In this document: positions 1 to 10,800 of the stretch, one piece after another
Layout of the letters: every line of letters begins with the position of its first letter
Position numbering within the stretch: the stretch's first letter is position 1
Assembly (NCBI RefSeq): GCF_025602895.1
Contig: NW_026516286.1
Coordinates: 124,001-188,000, forward strand
Direction: 5' to 3'
DNA length: 64,000 nt
From: Polychytrium aggregatum
Taxonomy: Eukaryota > Chytridiomycota > Chytridiomycetes > Polychytriales
Program-made: the position numbers and the translations under genes
The notes under the pieces: generated by a model
Told to the model about the DNA's origin: nothing
Database searches by the model: none
The model's input: the letters and a program-made list of their open reading frames with translations, nothing else

Positions 1-1037
<1,037 letters not shown>

Positions 1038-1408
1038 GCGACTCGGCTCGCTCTTGGACCTGGATGAAGAGGGCTAGGGGCGGACTAGCGAGTGAGCGGG
1101 GCGACGGGAATGACTGACGTTGGGAGGGGGGACACGGAGGGTGCTGCTTCTCTCATGGGGGTTTATGCGAGCCGAAAGTGAGACACGATGGGAAGCAGCA
1201 AAGTGAATGAATGCAGCCATCCCGAGGCTAGTGTTGTTCCCTTGTTTGTTTGTTTGTTTTTTGTTCTACGGGCAGCCTCGGTAACCGCCTTGGGTTGCGC
1301 GGGATTGGATGCCGCATTTGCCCGATCTCCTCGTTTCGTCACAATACACGCATAGATATCATTTGCTGTGGTCACCAGATGTGAGGTTGGGAGATGACAC
1401 TTGCAAAT
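1038..1408. other. Intergenic: PRMT1 3' flank up to the transposon
   Basis: No convincing gene is seen here. It holds the presumed 3' UTR of the methyltransferase gene and a short T/G-rich run (TTTG units near 1243-1262). It ends at the TA dinucleotide (1409-1410) that flanks the Tc1-like element. Confidence 0.5.
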
Positions 1409-1410
1409 TA

Positions 1411-1436
1411 CAGGCAATCCAATAAAAAACGGGACA
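1411..1436 (+). repeat. Left terminal inverted repeat of the Tc1-Fanzor element
   Basis: It starts CAGGCAATCC and ends AAAACGGGACA, directly after TA at 1409-1410. It pairs with 5124-5149: 13 contiguous matches on the inner side, then scattered matches and identical terminal bases. Confidence 0.8.
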
Positions 1437-1494
1437 CCCGGGTTTTTGACCATTCATCGAATATTTTGTTACCCAATGTTATCGCGCGCTGGCC

Positions 1495-2427
1495 ATGACC
1501 ATTCGCCACACATCCGACTTTCGCACCGCCGCATTGCGATGCTACGCCCTCATCCATAGCCTGCGTAAGGTCGCCTCCATATTCAGTGTATCCAAGAGCA
1601 CCACCCATCGATGGCACCGAGGATGCAAGCTGGATGACCCATCCCGGGTCCCAGCTCGCAGATCCACTTTCTTCGAGCAGGCATGTCCAGTCATTCGCAC
1701 CCTGATTGAACAGGACCCGTTCCAGACTGGTCCTGTGTTGCGATGCAAGCTCGAGTCCATCCTCCAGAGGAAAGTGTCGCTCTCACTCTGCCACACTGCC
1801 ATCCACCGAGCGGGTCTCTCACACAAGAGGGCAACACACCTCTACAAGTCCAAGCGACTGGATGAGCGAGTGGCACAGTTCAGGGACGAGACCCGTTCCA
1901 TCGACCCACGACGATTCGTTTTTGTCGATGAGACAGGGATCAGGAAATCCATTTTCCCTCTCTACGGATACTCACCGAAGGGTGCTCCGCTTCGCCAGCG
2001 CAATCACATGAAACACAAGTCTGTCTCGGCTGCATTTGCCATCAACCACTCTGGTGTGCTGCATCGCATGTACATCCCCACATCATTCAAGACACACTCG
2101 ATGGTCGAGTTCTTTGAGCGAGCGGCCTTCCCAGACGACTCTGTGATTGTGATGGACAATGTCAGCATGCACAAGACACGGGCTGTCCTGGACTGCATCG
2201 AGCGCCGAGGATGGTCAGTGATCTTCACCCCACCTGCTTCACCCGACTTCAATCCCATCGAGAACTTCTTTGGGATTGTGAAGCATCAGTACAGGAAGGC
2301 AGCAGCGCTGAATGCCTCCGAGGGGTTCAGGATCGGGATGGTGACCCTGTTTGAGTCTGCCGTTCGGAGGGTGCTTCCAGATGTCTTCCCACGGCTGATT
2401 GAGCGAGCGATGCGCTTCTGGGGTTGA
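1495..2427 (+). CDS. Tc1/mariner (IS630-type) DD34E transposase
   Basis: A 310-residue transposase with no intron that would cut and paste its element at TA sites. The N-terminus has a helix-turn-helix (LRKVASIFSVSKSTTHRW, about residues 23-40) for binding the inverted repeats. The catalytic domain shows D145 in FVDETG, D221 in VIVMDNVSMHK, and E256 in SPDFNPIENFFG, with 34 residues between the second D and the E, the DD34E pattern of Tc1. The ATG at 1495 sits 84 bp inside the left inverted repeat. The ORF has no stop or frameshift and its length is normal for the family, so it may still be active. The next gene downstream on the same strand is a Fanzor, 251 bp away, inside the same inverted repeats. 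Confidence 0.93.
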   Translation: MTIRHTSDFRTAALRCYALIHSLRKVASIFSVSKSTTHRWHRGCKLDDPSRVPARRSTFFEQACPVIRTLIEQDPFQTGPVLRCKLESILQRKVSLSLCHTAIHRAGLSHKRATHLYKSKRLDERVAQFRDETRSIDPRRFVFVDETGIRKSIFPLYGYSPKGAPLRQRNHMKHKSVSAAFAINHSGVLHRMYIPTSFKTHSMVEFFERAAFPDDSVIVMDNVSMHKTRAVLDCIERRGWSVIFTPPASPDFNPIENFFGIVKHQYRKAAALNASEGFRIGMVTLFESAVRRVLPDVFPRLIERAMRFWG

Positions 2428-2678
2428 GTTCCCTCCAATCACGCCGCCATTTTCACGCTCAAATCCCTGGCTTGAACCTCTCGGCGATTTTTGAACAGGT
2501 CACTTCCCCAACCAGCCCGCAAAGACGGGCTCCTGCTCTCGGGTATAAATGCCACATCTTCGTCCTGCTGCTTTCTTCCCTCATCTCGCCTTGATCGGAT
2601 CATCGCGCTATTGTACGATAAAAAAAAGTCTCTGCTCTGACCAGTACCACTGGCAGACATCCAGCATCCTCTGCCCCC
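2428..2678. other. Spacer between transposase and Fanzor genes
   Basis: This 251-bp internal spacer would hold the transposase 3' UTR and the promoter and 5' UTR of the Fanzor. A TATA-like GGGTATAAATG lies at about 2541. No other gene is seen. Confidence 0.4.
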
Positions 2679-5051
2679 ATGCCTCCGAAGCGTAAGGGTA
2701 CCGGTGATGGCCAGCCTCGGCCACCCAGGCCCAAGAAAGCCAAGTCACAGTCGGAGCCTGTCTCTGGTTCGTATTCTGACCCCACGCATACTTGTTCGTC
2801 TGTTGCTCCGTCGCTCACCACCACTGCTTCTGCAGATCCAATGGATCTCGATCCCACCGAGCCTGGTCCATCTACTTCCTCGAGTACCGGCAAGCGATGT
2901 CCCAAGTGCGATGGCACCGATCACGAACGTTGCAACACCAGCAAATGTCCCAAATACCGGCCCCTCAAGAGTTCTGTCGTCCCACTCGTGGATGGAAGGT
3001 CATCCGCCCCTCAGTTCAGCTGCTTCAAGCAGACGATGGATGGCTGTTGTCTCAATCCCGCTCTCCGCGACAAGATCCAGGCCACTGTCGCAGCCATGAC
3101 CCAGATCCAGTTCGAGGCATCCAGGCTGCTCAACCTGCACATCCTGAGGTGCATCGAGCAGGATCTTCCCGTCCCCGTCATTTCCAAGTCCACCCCTGCT
3201 TTCATCCGCCAATGCTTCACGATTGTCGAGGCCGGTGCCCTCTCCCCGACAGGGGACAATGAGAAATACAACGAGCATCTGGTCGCTTCCTTTCGCGACT
3301 ATCAGACCACTCGGCACGCAGACCTGCCTCCGGCCCCTCGTCTGCCTGATGGTGCTCACAGTCAGCTTCTCACACTGGCTGTCAATGCCTATGCCATCAA
3401 CTGCACCACCCACCTCGACCTGGCCTACTGGCGACTCCTTCGCCGCTTCTGCGCTGCCGTCTTCCCAGCCAACAAGCATAAGCACGAAGCCATCGAGGCC
3501 TGTCTCGAGCTCTTCGAGAAACCAGGGCAGACTCCACCCAAGGCCGATATCGAGTTCCTCTATCCCGACTTTGGCCACGTCCTGGACGAGTTTCGGTACA
3601 GCAGCGACCAGGACCGCTTCCGGGCCCTCCATCGCCTCTCACACCATGTGAGAATCCTCGCCCGAGACAAGATGGTCGACAATGTCCACAAGTGGATCGA
3701 CTGTGACATGCCCGCCCTCCGAGTCACCGAGTTGCAGCGCCAGGCCAAGCTGGACGAGCTCACTGCCAGAGGCATTCCCTCCGACGACAAGAGGTTCACC
3801 ACGGCCAAGTCGGAGCTCGGCACCACCAAGTCCAAGATCAACAAGCTGGCATCCAGACTCAAGTGGGCACTCAAGCAGCTCGCTCTCGACACTCCTCCGG
3901 CCGTGTGCACGATGGTCCCTCTATGCACTGCCACGGCCAAGTATGTCAAGATTGACACGGTCACTCTTTGGAATCTCCTTGGTCCAAAGAAACGCCTTGG
4001 ACTCACCCGGGACATGCTCAAGGAACAAGGTGATGACGGTGTCAACAACCAGGATCGTCTCTGGCGCAGTTGCTTCAAGCTGCGTAGTTCCCTCTTCCAA
4101 GAGCGGGACGTGAACAAGAAGCTGTTCAACTACGAGATCAGCACCGATGGCATTGGATGCACCATCGGTCTCGTCAAGTTTCTGCCTCGAACCGATCACA
4201 CCGAGACCATCGAGCCTCCTCCGACTGCCGAGCAGCGCATCCAGACCCACATCGGCGACCCAGACCCCGACCACACCACTTGGATTGGCATCGATCCTGG
4301 AGTCGGCTCCATCTTCACGGCGGTCATCCAAGCACCGGGCCACCAAGACGAGGTGGTCTCGTTCTCCAATGGCCACTACCAGCACATGTGTGGCCACAAG
4401 TCCAACACCGACTGGCACAACACCATGAAGTATCGACTCAGCATCGAGACCTGGATGTCGACCACCCCCTCGCCCAAGGTGTCGTCCTCGGAGGCTTTCA
4501 AGGTCCATCTCACCCATGTCCTGCGACCGGAGCTGCGAGTGCAGCTCGACTTCCACCTTGGCAAGAAGGCCCGTCACCATCGCTTCACGGGCCACAAGAG
4601 GCGCCAAGTGGCCGTTGACAGGATGTGCAAGGCCGTCCTGAAGCACGCCCCGATACGGACCGATGTGGTGATCGCCTTTGGCAATGCGTCATGGCGTCAA
4701 GGCAAGGGCTATGCATCCAGCCCTCGGAGGCAGCGATTTGCTCAGTACTTTGAGCAGTTCGAGCACCACCGACGCCGTCCCAATCACCCTCACGGAAGCG
4801 TCAAGGTAGTCTCGACGAACGAGTTCAACACCTCGCAGGTGTGCTCCAAGTGCCTGGAGCCAGTTCGGTTGGAAGGACTCGATGCGCCCAGTGTTGCGAA
4901 TTCCCACTTTGTCAGGAGCTGCAAGAATCCCAGCTGCCGGACAGTGTGGAATCGCGACGTCAATGCGGCGCGCAACATGATCACAGTGTGCAGGTCGATT
5001 GTGGAGATCGGAGAGCGACCGGTGGTCTTCACTCGGAGGCTGCCAAAGTGA
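2679..5051 (+). CDS. Fanzor (Fanzor1-type) RNA-guided nuclease, TnpB/Cas12 relative
   Basis: A 790-residue single-exon protein. The C-terminal half carries the split RuvC nuclease fold shared with TnpB and Cas12: RuvC-I with D539 in IGIDPGVGS, and RuvC-III with D760 in WNRDVNAARN. Between them is a four-cysteine zinc finger (C722, C725, C748, C753), in the context NTSQVCSKC, that characterises TnpB and Fanzor. The usual RuvC-II glutamate context is replaced by VIAFGNASW, in line with the rearranged active site reported for Fanzors. The N-terminus is basic (PPKRKG, RPKKAK), suggesting nuclear import, and is followed by a knuckle-like cluster C74-C77-H82-C85-C90. The length fits Fanzor1. It lies inside a mariner-type transposon next to an intact transposase. 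Enzymatic activity is inferred and not shown by the sequence. Confidence 0.9.
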   Translation: MPPKRKGTGDGQPRPPRPKKAKSQSEPVSGSYSDPTHTCSSVAPSLTTTASADPMDLDPTEPGPSTSSSTGKRCPKCDGTDHERCNTSKCPKYRPLKSSVVPLVDGRSSAPQFSCFKQTMDGCCLNPALRDKIQATVAAMTQIQFEASRLLNLHILRCIEQDLPVPVISKSTPAFIRQCFTIVEAGALSPTGDNEKYNEHLVASFRDYQTTRHADLPPAPRLPDGAHSQLLTLAVNAYAINCTTHLDLAYWRLLRRFCAAVFPANKHKHEAIEACLELFEKPGQTPPKADIEFLYPDFGHVLDEFRYSSDQDRFRALHRLSHHVRILARDKMVDNVHKWIDCDMPALRVTELQRQAKLDELTARGIPSDDKRFTTAKSELGTTKSKINKLASRLKWALKQLALDTPPAVCTMVPLCTATAKYVKIDTVTLWNLLGPKKRLGLTRDMLKEQGDDGVNNQDRLWRSCFKLRSSLFQERDVNKKLFNYEISTDGIGCTIGLVKFLPRTDHTETIEPPPTAEQRIQTHIGDPDPDHTTWIGIDPGVGSIFTAVIQAPGHQDEVVSFSNGHYQHMCGHKSNTDWHNTMKYRLSIETWMSTTPSPKVSSSEAFKVHLTHVLRPELRVQLDFHLGKKARHHRFTGHKRRQVAVDRMCKAVLKHAPIRTDVVIAFGNASWRQGKGYASSPRRQRFAQYFEQFEHHRRRPNHPHGSVKVVSTNEFNTSQVCSKCLEPVRLEGLDAPSVANSHFVRSCKNPSCRTVWNRDVNAARNMITVCRSIVEIGERPVVFTRRLPK

Positions 5052-5149
5052 TCTGTTTTATTTCTTGTGGCTTTGCTTGACGCAAGCACAGCACATACTA
5101 CATGTTCATGGAAACGGCTATATTGTCCCGTTTTTTTCTGAATAAAGTG
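4950..5149 (+). ncRNA. Candidate guide RNA (fRNA/omega RNA) scaffold region of the Fanzor element
   Basis: In characterised Fanzor and TnpB systems the guide RNA covers the end of the nuclease ORF and the right end of the transposon, and its guide comes from the DNA just outside. Here that is the last ~100 bp of the ORF plus the 3' flank to the right inverted repeat. The placement is by analogy. Weak support is that the short derivatives in this window also keep this end. The 5' limit is arbitrary. Confidence 0.35.
5124..5149 (+). repeat. Right terminal inverted repeat of the Tc1-Fanzor element
   Basis: It begins TGTCCCGTTTTTTTCTG and is followed by TA at 5150-5151. It aligns with the right ends of the other copies at 5723-5748, 24819-24844 and, reversed, 24893-24918. 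Confidence 0.8.
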
Positions 5150-5151
5150 TA

Positions 5152-5748
5152 ACCATGACAGTATGTTTTCTGTGACCTGAATACACCCACCCACTCATCG
5201 CATTCATGGCCAAGCAAGTATGTCAAAGGGAGACCGAAGTGGTGATTGCCTTTGGGAATGCATCCTGGAAACAGGGGAAGGGATATGCCTCCAGTCCCAG
5301 GAGACTCAGGTTCGCCAAGTACTTTGAGCAGTTCCACCACCACCGGAGACGACCACCAGACCGATCCGTCTCCAAGATCCATGTGTACTCGGTGAACGAG
5401 TTCAACACATCCCAGGTGTGCTCACATTGTCGGGAATTCAAGCGACTTGAGTCACCCGAGTATCTTGATGTCGAGAAGCCACACTTTGTCCGGAGCTGTG
5501 CAAGCTGCCATACGCTGTGGGATCGAGACATCAATGCAGCCAGGGACATAATCTCGGTATGCCAGTCGATCATCGCCACAGGAGATCGACCGGGTGTATT
5601 CAAGACTGTGCTTCCCAAACCAACCAAAACCACTCGATTGCCAACGAAGACAGGAGTGCAATGCCATGGCCTACCCGCTGGGCCTACAGTCAGTCAGCGG
5701 GCTTCAGAAGCCAGAAAGTGACTGTCCCGTTTCTTTCTGGATAGACTG
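5152..5748 (+). mobile_element. Truncated Fanzor-element copy (3' end only), directly abutting the intact element
   Basis: This copy starts at the TA that ends the intact element and stops at a clear right inverted repeat (5723-5748, TGTCCCGTTTCTTTCTGG) followed by TA. No left inverted repeat is recognisable. Its left part (about 5176-5220) matches the left part of the copy at 24452 (CCTGAATACACCCACCCA). It has no transposase and only the last third of a Fanzor. It belongs to a different subfamily from the intact element: the coding end differs and is longer, but matches the copy at 24452-24844. Confidence 0.75.
5206..5721 (+). pseudogene. C-terminal fragment of a second Fanzor
   Basis: The fragment keeps an open frame for about 170 codons. 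It starts in the RuvC-II region (VVIAFGNASWKQGKG) and contains the zinc finger (NTSQVCSHC and later C-x2-C) and the RuvC-III motif WDRDINAARD. The RuvC-I aspartate and the entire N-terminal half are missing, so it cannot make a complete nuclease. Compared with the intact Fanzor it has about 40 extra C-terminal residues after the shared RPGVFKTVLPK region. Retention of an open frame may be chance, or reflect the RNA function of this end. Confidence 0.75.
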
Positions 5749-5877
5749 TAAGTATCTCGCACTGTTCCTTGAGTATTTCGACAGTGGATGCCGGGTCGCC
5801 CATATTCTGGGCAGTCCACTTCGGGGTTGCCATCCCTCTTGGGATGGTCGATGGGAGGTGTTTGACTCCCTTGTGCA

Positions 5878-5935
5878 AAGTGTGTGTGTGCAAAGTGTGT
5901 GTGTGTGTGTGTGTGTGCAAAGTGTGTGTGTGTGT
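5878..5935. repeat. TG dinucleotide microsatellite, interrupted
   Basis: Runs of TG are broken three times by CAAAG. It lies in the 423-bp gap between the truncated Fanzor copy and the next gene. The rest of that gap (5750-6172) shows no gene. Confidence 0.8.
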
Positions 5936-6172
5936 GACGGCGAGAGGCTTCTCGCCTTCCCTCGGGGGTCTCTCGCCAGAGACTGCTCTTCTCGCCGACC
6001 GAGGTGGCTCCGAGAGCGCGTTTTGTCGTTCTCGCTGATTTTTTTAACAAAAATTTTTTTCATAGTGTCAGGGATGCTCGCCTTCGTGAACCCATCAACC
6101 CACCAACCACCAACCCATCCGCACGCCAACCCGCCCAACAATCTGCTCCCGCAGCAGGACTGACTGGTCACC

Positions 6173-7142
6173 ATGGCCGCTCCCGCTGCTCGGCTCCTGC
6201 TCATGGCCGTGTTATCACTGCTGATCACCCGGTCGCTGGCCGACAACTACAAGCTGTTCCTGATGTCTTCGTCGATCGTGGGGATCCCGATCCCGGAAGC
6301 CCCAGAAGCCTCAACAGCCAGTCCCCGCATGTCCTATACCCACACCTTCCTCCACGAGGGCTCGCCGCTCCTTTTCCGAAAAGACCGGAGCCACTCGGTG
6401 CCGTGCGACTGCCGTGCACCCTGTGAGGTCCGTGTATCCTGGATCGGCAGTGTGAGTGGCTCAAGACCAATCCACATTGCCATCAAGCTTACCGCCCAAG
6501 AGAGCACCCGGCTGACCATCCCGCTCGTCCACGATTGTTTGCAGGTGCCGCTTAACGTCAATCTTTCATTTTCCATCGACAAGAGGGTGAGTTTTGTGCG
6601 ATCCAGACGGAGCCCAAGTTAGGCCAGCCGACAAGACTCGCCGACCCAGTTCGCACACAGACCCACGCACACCCAGCAACCCGGTTGTCAGAACTGTCCG
6701 TGCTCATCGCATCCCCTCAACTCCTCGACTCTTGTTTCACCCAGGGCTTGATGTTCAATATCCATCCCGAATTCCATTCGGTGACGGCCCAAGCCAAGAT
6801 CGGCCAGGAACAACGGTTCATAGATGACGAGAGCTACTTTGGCATAGGTTGGTATTGATTGTTGCGGCAAAGCTTCCTCCCCGTCCCTCGTCCAGTATAT
6901 GCCTCAGTCAAGAGACATGCACCGCCATGGTCTTGTTCGATCGGATCGAGACTGAACCCCCATCTTGCCGCCCAGCCTTCGAAAGCCTCCTCTTTGGGTT
7001 CATTCCCGCCTCCTCGGTGCGACTAGGTCTGGTGATAGCCATCGTCCTTGCCTTTGGATGGCTCTGGGCGTATCCCCGAATGCTCCTCGAGATCCAGCTG
7101 GCCTTTGAGTGCCCGGATGCTGAGCGGAAGATCGAGGACTAG
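6173..7142 (+). CDS. Predicted type I membrane protein of unknown function
   Basis: Three exons are proposed: 6173-6586, 6745-6847 and 6913-7142, giving 248 residues. The donors at 6587 (gtgagt) and 6848 (gttggt) and the acceptors before 6745 (cccag) and 6913 (tcaag) keep the frame. The last pair is non-consensus and is the weakest point. The N-terminus is a signal peptide (ARLLLMAVLSLLITRSLA). The middle is a cysteine-containing lumenal or extracellular region. The C-terminus has a transmembrane segment (LGLVIAIVLAFGWLWAY) followed by a short acidic tail, DAERKIED. The layout suggests a single-pass secretory-pathway protein. I do not recognise the family. Confidence 0.5.
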
Positions 7143-7856
7143 ACTCCCAAGCGGAGCACCGGATCAACCCTGCACATCTCAACAGAGCTTTCGTTTGGAG
7201 TCCGATTCACCTTTGCCGCATGCCAGCTGTGAGACGTGCCCGTCCTGCGGAGACGATCGCCGAGGATATCACCGATGCATCGCAACCCAGAACAGCCAGA
7301 TAGAGAGTCATGGCGCGCAAGCCAACTTCCATTCGTGAAGGCCGACTTGTGGACGCCCTAGACGTTCAACTAACGACGAATATATCATCACTGAATGGCA
7401 GCAGCAGCAGCGAAAACGACGACACCCCACTGCGCAACCGCCGATGCACATCTCCCGAGTACGTCCAGTCTATTACGAATCGAAGGAGATGTGATATCGC
7501 TTCTTGGAGCGCATCCCGTACTGGTCAAGGGTCTTGTCACGCCAAGGATGCATCGACCTTGGTTGCAATATCAAGATGTGGGCACCAGCCCCTGACTCTA
7601 ACGAGCGCATGAGGACGCATGACAAGAGTCTCTCCAGGAGATCGAAATATCCCTGGCTGAGGTTTTGGCTGTTCGGCTTTGTCCCAGTATGCAGTGGCCT
7701 GGCACAGACATGTGGATTCAGTCCTTATCGAGCTGTGATCCAGTCGGCGACTCACAGACTGGTATGACACTGTCATCACAAGTATCAGAAGTGACAGGTC
7801 AGCGTGCGCCGGATTGCAACCATCCAGAGCAAAGGTTCTTCGGGGACATGCATCCA
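7143..7856. other. Intergenic region between convergent genes
   Basis: About 700 bp with short ORFs in several frames but no recognisable domain or splice-consistent gene. It probably holds the 3' UTRs of the membrane-protein gene (plus) and WDR35 (minus). Confidence 0.4.
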
Positions 7857-10800
7857 TCAAGCCGTACACACCAGCGGGCAGCAGAGTAGGCCAGAGATCT
7901 CGCTCTCAATGGCCCGATGCTTGCATACGTGACACATAAAGTGGATCGCCTCGATGATCGGGCGTCCAGAAGCAATGCAGGTCGGGAAGGCAATGTGGCA
8001 GTGGTTGCAGAACGTTTGGCTGTCGGTTCCAGAGGAAGAGCATATTTCTTGGATGTCAGCAAGCGACCCGATGCTGAGGGTGTTTGCGGACGGATCTACC
8101 ATGTTCCTGGCCGAACCAAGGGATGCAGATAGGCCCGCGCCACTCACTTGTCTCTGATAGAACCAGCGCAGTTTGTGCAGCTGACCAGTGTGCCCTTGGG
8201 ATCGACAGGTGGATATCTGGCCGGCAAATCGTCCAAAGAGTTGTCAGCGACCGTAATGCTGCCCATGTGGAGCTTGTCGGATATAACGTGGCAATTGTAG
8301 CCTGCGACGCCTTACTGGGTAAAGATTGACAGAGCGAGCCTTTCGTAGCTGGCTTGAGTGTCCTCGGAAAGTGTCGAAAGGGCCTCGAGTTTGACCAGGG
8401 CTCGCGAGCAGGTGCCGAATTGCTTGGCTTGGATGCTCACCAGCGCAAGCAGGCAGTAGATGACTTCCGGATCAAGGATATCCTCGTAATCACGGAGAAC
8501 GCTGGCCTACGATAGAGATCGAGAGCGCCGTTGGTCCGTCCGTCGGGTCGGAGGAGCTGAGTTAGTACCCAGGGATCTATGCACCAACCACAATTCTATG
8601 GTATCTGTGCCGAGACGAGCGAAAACCTTTGGTCCCTCTTGAAGCCAGGATGCCTACCGTGTTCACGGCGCCCTCAAAGTTGCCCGAGTAGTATTGCCGT
8701 TGGCACAGAAGGTAAAAATGATATGCCTCGGCGCCGCGCCAGGCATTTTCCAGGAACTTGCCGTCCATGGTGTTCTTCTTGTCCTCCTCGAGTAGACCGT
8801 CCAGTGCCGCCGTGACCTGGGATGCAGCGCCAGGACGCACGATCAGAACATGTCGCGGTTGCTGCTCTCAAGCAGTACCCGAGACCAGGCTCTATGCGAG
8901 CTCGCCAACTGGACGATCTCTTACACTCTCGCGGCCCAGTCCCTTCCCGGACTTGTGTAGTTTGTGGTAGGCTTCGACTTCGAGTGCTGCAAGGACATAG
9001 AGCTTCTTGATGCACAGCGGGCTTTTGTTCGCCTTTGTGGCAGTCTTAGCAAGCTGGATGGAGCAGGTTCGGCAGCAGATAAGCTCCTCAAGTGCGCCGC
9101 TTCGTGGCCATTGGGCCATGGCCCATAGGACGGTTTAGGGGCACAGCGGCAACACTGCTTGCCAACGAGTTATCATTGGATCCGTGGCTGTGCCCCAGGT
9201 CTAGACTGCCGTGGCAGCCTAGGCCGAGACCAGCTGCTTCACATCATACAAACTCACGTCAAACAGAAGCTTGGCAGACTTTTCACAAGCGTTGGCCTTG
9301 CGGTAGAGCTCGATGGCTTCGATGACTCGGTTGCTCTGAAGCAAATGACTGGCGTACTTTGCAAGCAGAGGCTCAATCTCCTTGAATTTGTGCGCCTCAG
9401 CAAGCTCGACCGCAGTGTTCCACTGATTGATCCGTTCGGTCACGGTCGATGGAGGGAAATCCGACCTGTTAGTATGTTCAAGCCATGGATGTGCATGTTC
9501 CAGAGCCGCGCTGACTGGACGTGCCCGAGGTGCGGGGTGCTACTCACTTGACTGAGGTATATGCACGTATCGATGGCAGCTTGTATGTCGTTGATCTTGA
9601 CAAATGCAGCCACGGCCTGCTCGCACATGCCCACAGTCACAAACTTGTCGGCCAGGTTCTATGGGGTTTGGAGGCGGTCCTATTAGAAGCATCCCTCAGG
9701 CCCGCACACTCGATTTGGCACGCCCAAGAACACACCGCCAAGTCCGGCAGTGCTCGCTCCTATGGTCTCAGCAGAATCCGAGACTCACCCTGAGAAGAGG
9801 ATCGCCATCAGGGAGCTGATATATCATTTTCTCGAGATTCTCGTAGTCGTCCAGAAAGTAGAAGCACTCGATAAGCCGCTCGTTGCTGCGGCCTTGGGTG
9901 TAGTACGTGATGGATTGAGACCTTGACTCCGAGGACGCAACCAGGTGGTGGGCCAGCCCATGCCCAATGTGTCGATCCAGCGCCAATACGACAGAAGAAT
10001 CGAAAGCCAAGTGCATGCCGTCAGAAACAATGTTTTCGCATCCACCCATCCATAAGAATCCGATCAGAATCTGCTTTGCCTCCTCAACTCGATTCGCTGG
10101 CTTGGAGGACCCACCATCGTTGCCGGTCAAAGTAGTAATCGCCAATGGCGTTCCACGCTTTCTCGAGGACAATGTCATCTCCGCCACTGCCGCCGCTCTT
10201 GATGAGCTGGATCACACGGAACCAATCGCCCAAACGGATACGCAAGTCGATGGCAAGATCCTTGCGATCCATCTCGAGATAGATCTTCTCTGCGGCGTCG
10301 TGGTGGCCAAAATATGCCTCGATCTCAGCGCGTTGCTTCATTTTATCCTTTACATATCAAATTAGATGAGTTGGCCAATACTCAGAGAAGATATCAAGCA
10401 TAGCTGCATGTCTAGCTGAGCGCAACTGGGCACTCGATCGGTGGCGCGTTCGAATGAACAGCTGTCAAAGCGGCACCACTGCGAGTACTGTCCAAGGAAG
10501 TAGAACTTTCATGGCATTGCCAAGCGAGAATGTCCAATATACGGAAGTCACTTACATCATATTTCTGGAGCCGCTTGATGAATTGAATGCCCTGGTAGTC
10601 CGTGCAGCGGATCAGTGCCTTCTGGGCAACCGTAAAGTCGAGCTCCTCCAGAGAAGCGTCCGCGATCAACTTCCACAGCCGAGGATGTGGGTTGTCTTCC
10701 ACAAACTGGAGAGCGTCCGCGATGCCGACCTGACTAAGAATGTCTTTGAAGCCATACATGACGGAGAGAAATGCGGTTGTAGATGCAGGTGTCAGCAGCG

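Larger units (their letters stand above)
1411..5149 (+). mobile_element. Tc1/mariner (IS630-like) DNA transposon carrying a Fanzor nuclease gene
   Basis: The element is bounded by imperfect 26-bp terminal inverted repeats (1411-1436 and 5124-5149), and each outer end is flanked by TA (1409-1410, 5150-5151), the target of Tc1/mariner elements. The first 13 inner bases of the repeats match perfectly (TGTCCCGTTTTTT on the right, its complement on the left) and both outer ends read CA. Inside are two intact same-strand ORFs: a DD34E transposase (1495-2427) and a Fanzor (2679-5051). Fanzor1 genes are known passengers of mariner/IS630 elements in chytrids such as Spizellomyces. The boundaries are supported by related short copies at 24452-24844 and 24893-25142, whose ends align with these. 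Confidence 0.85.
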
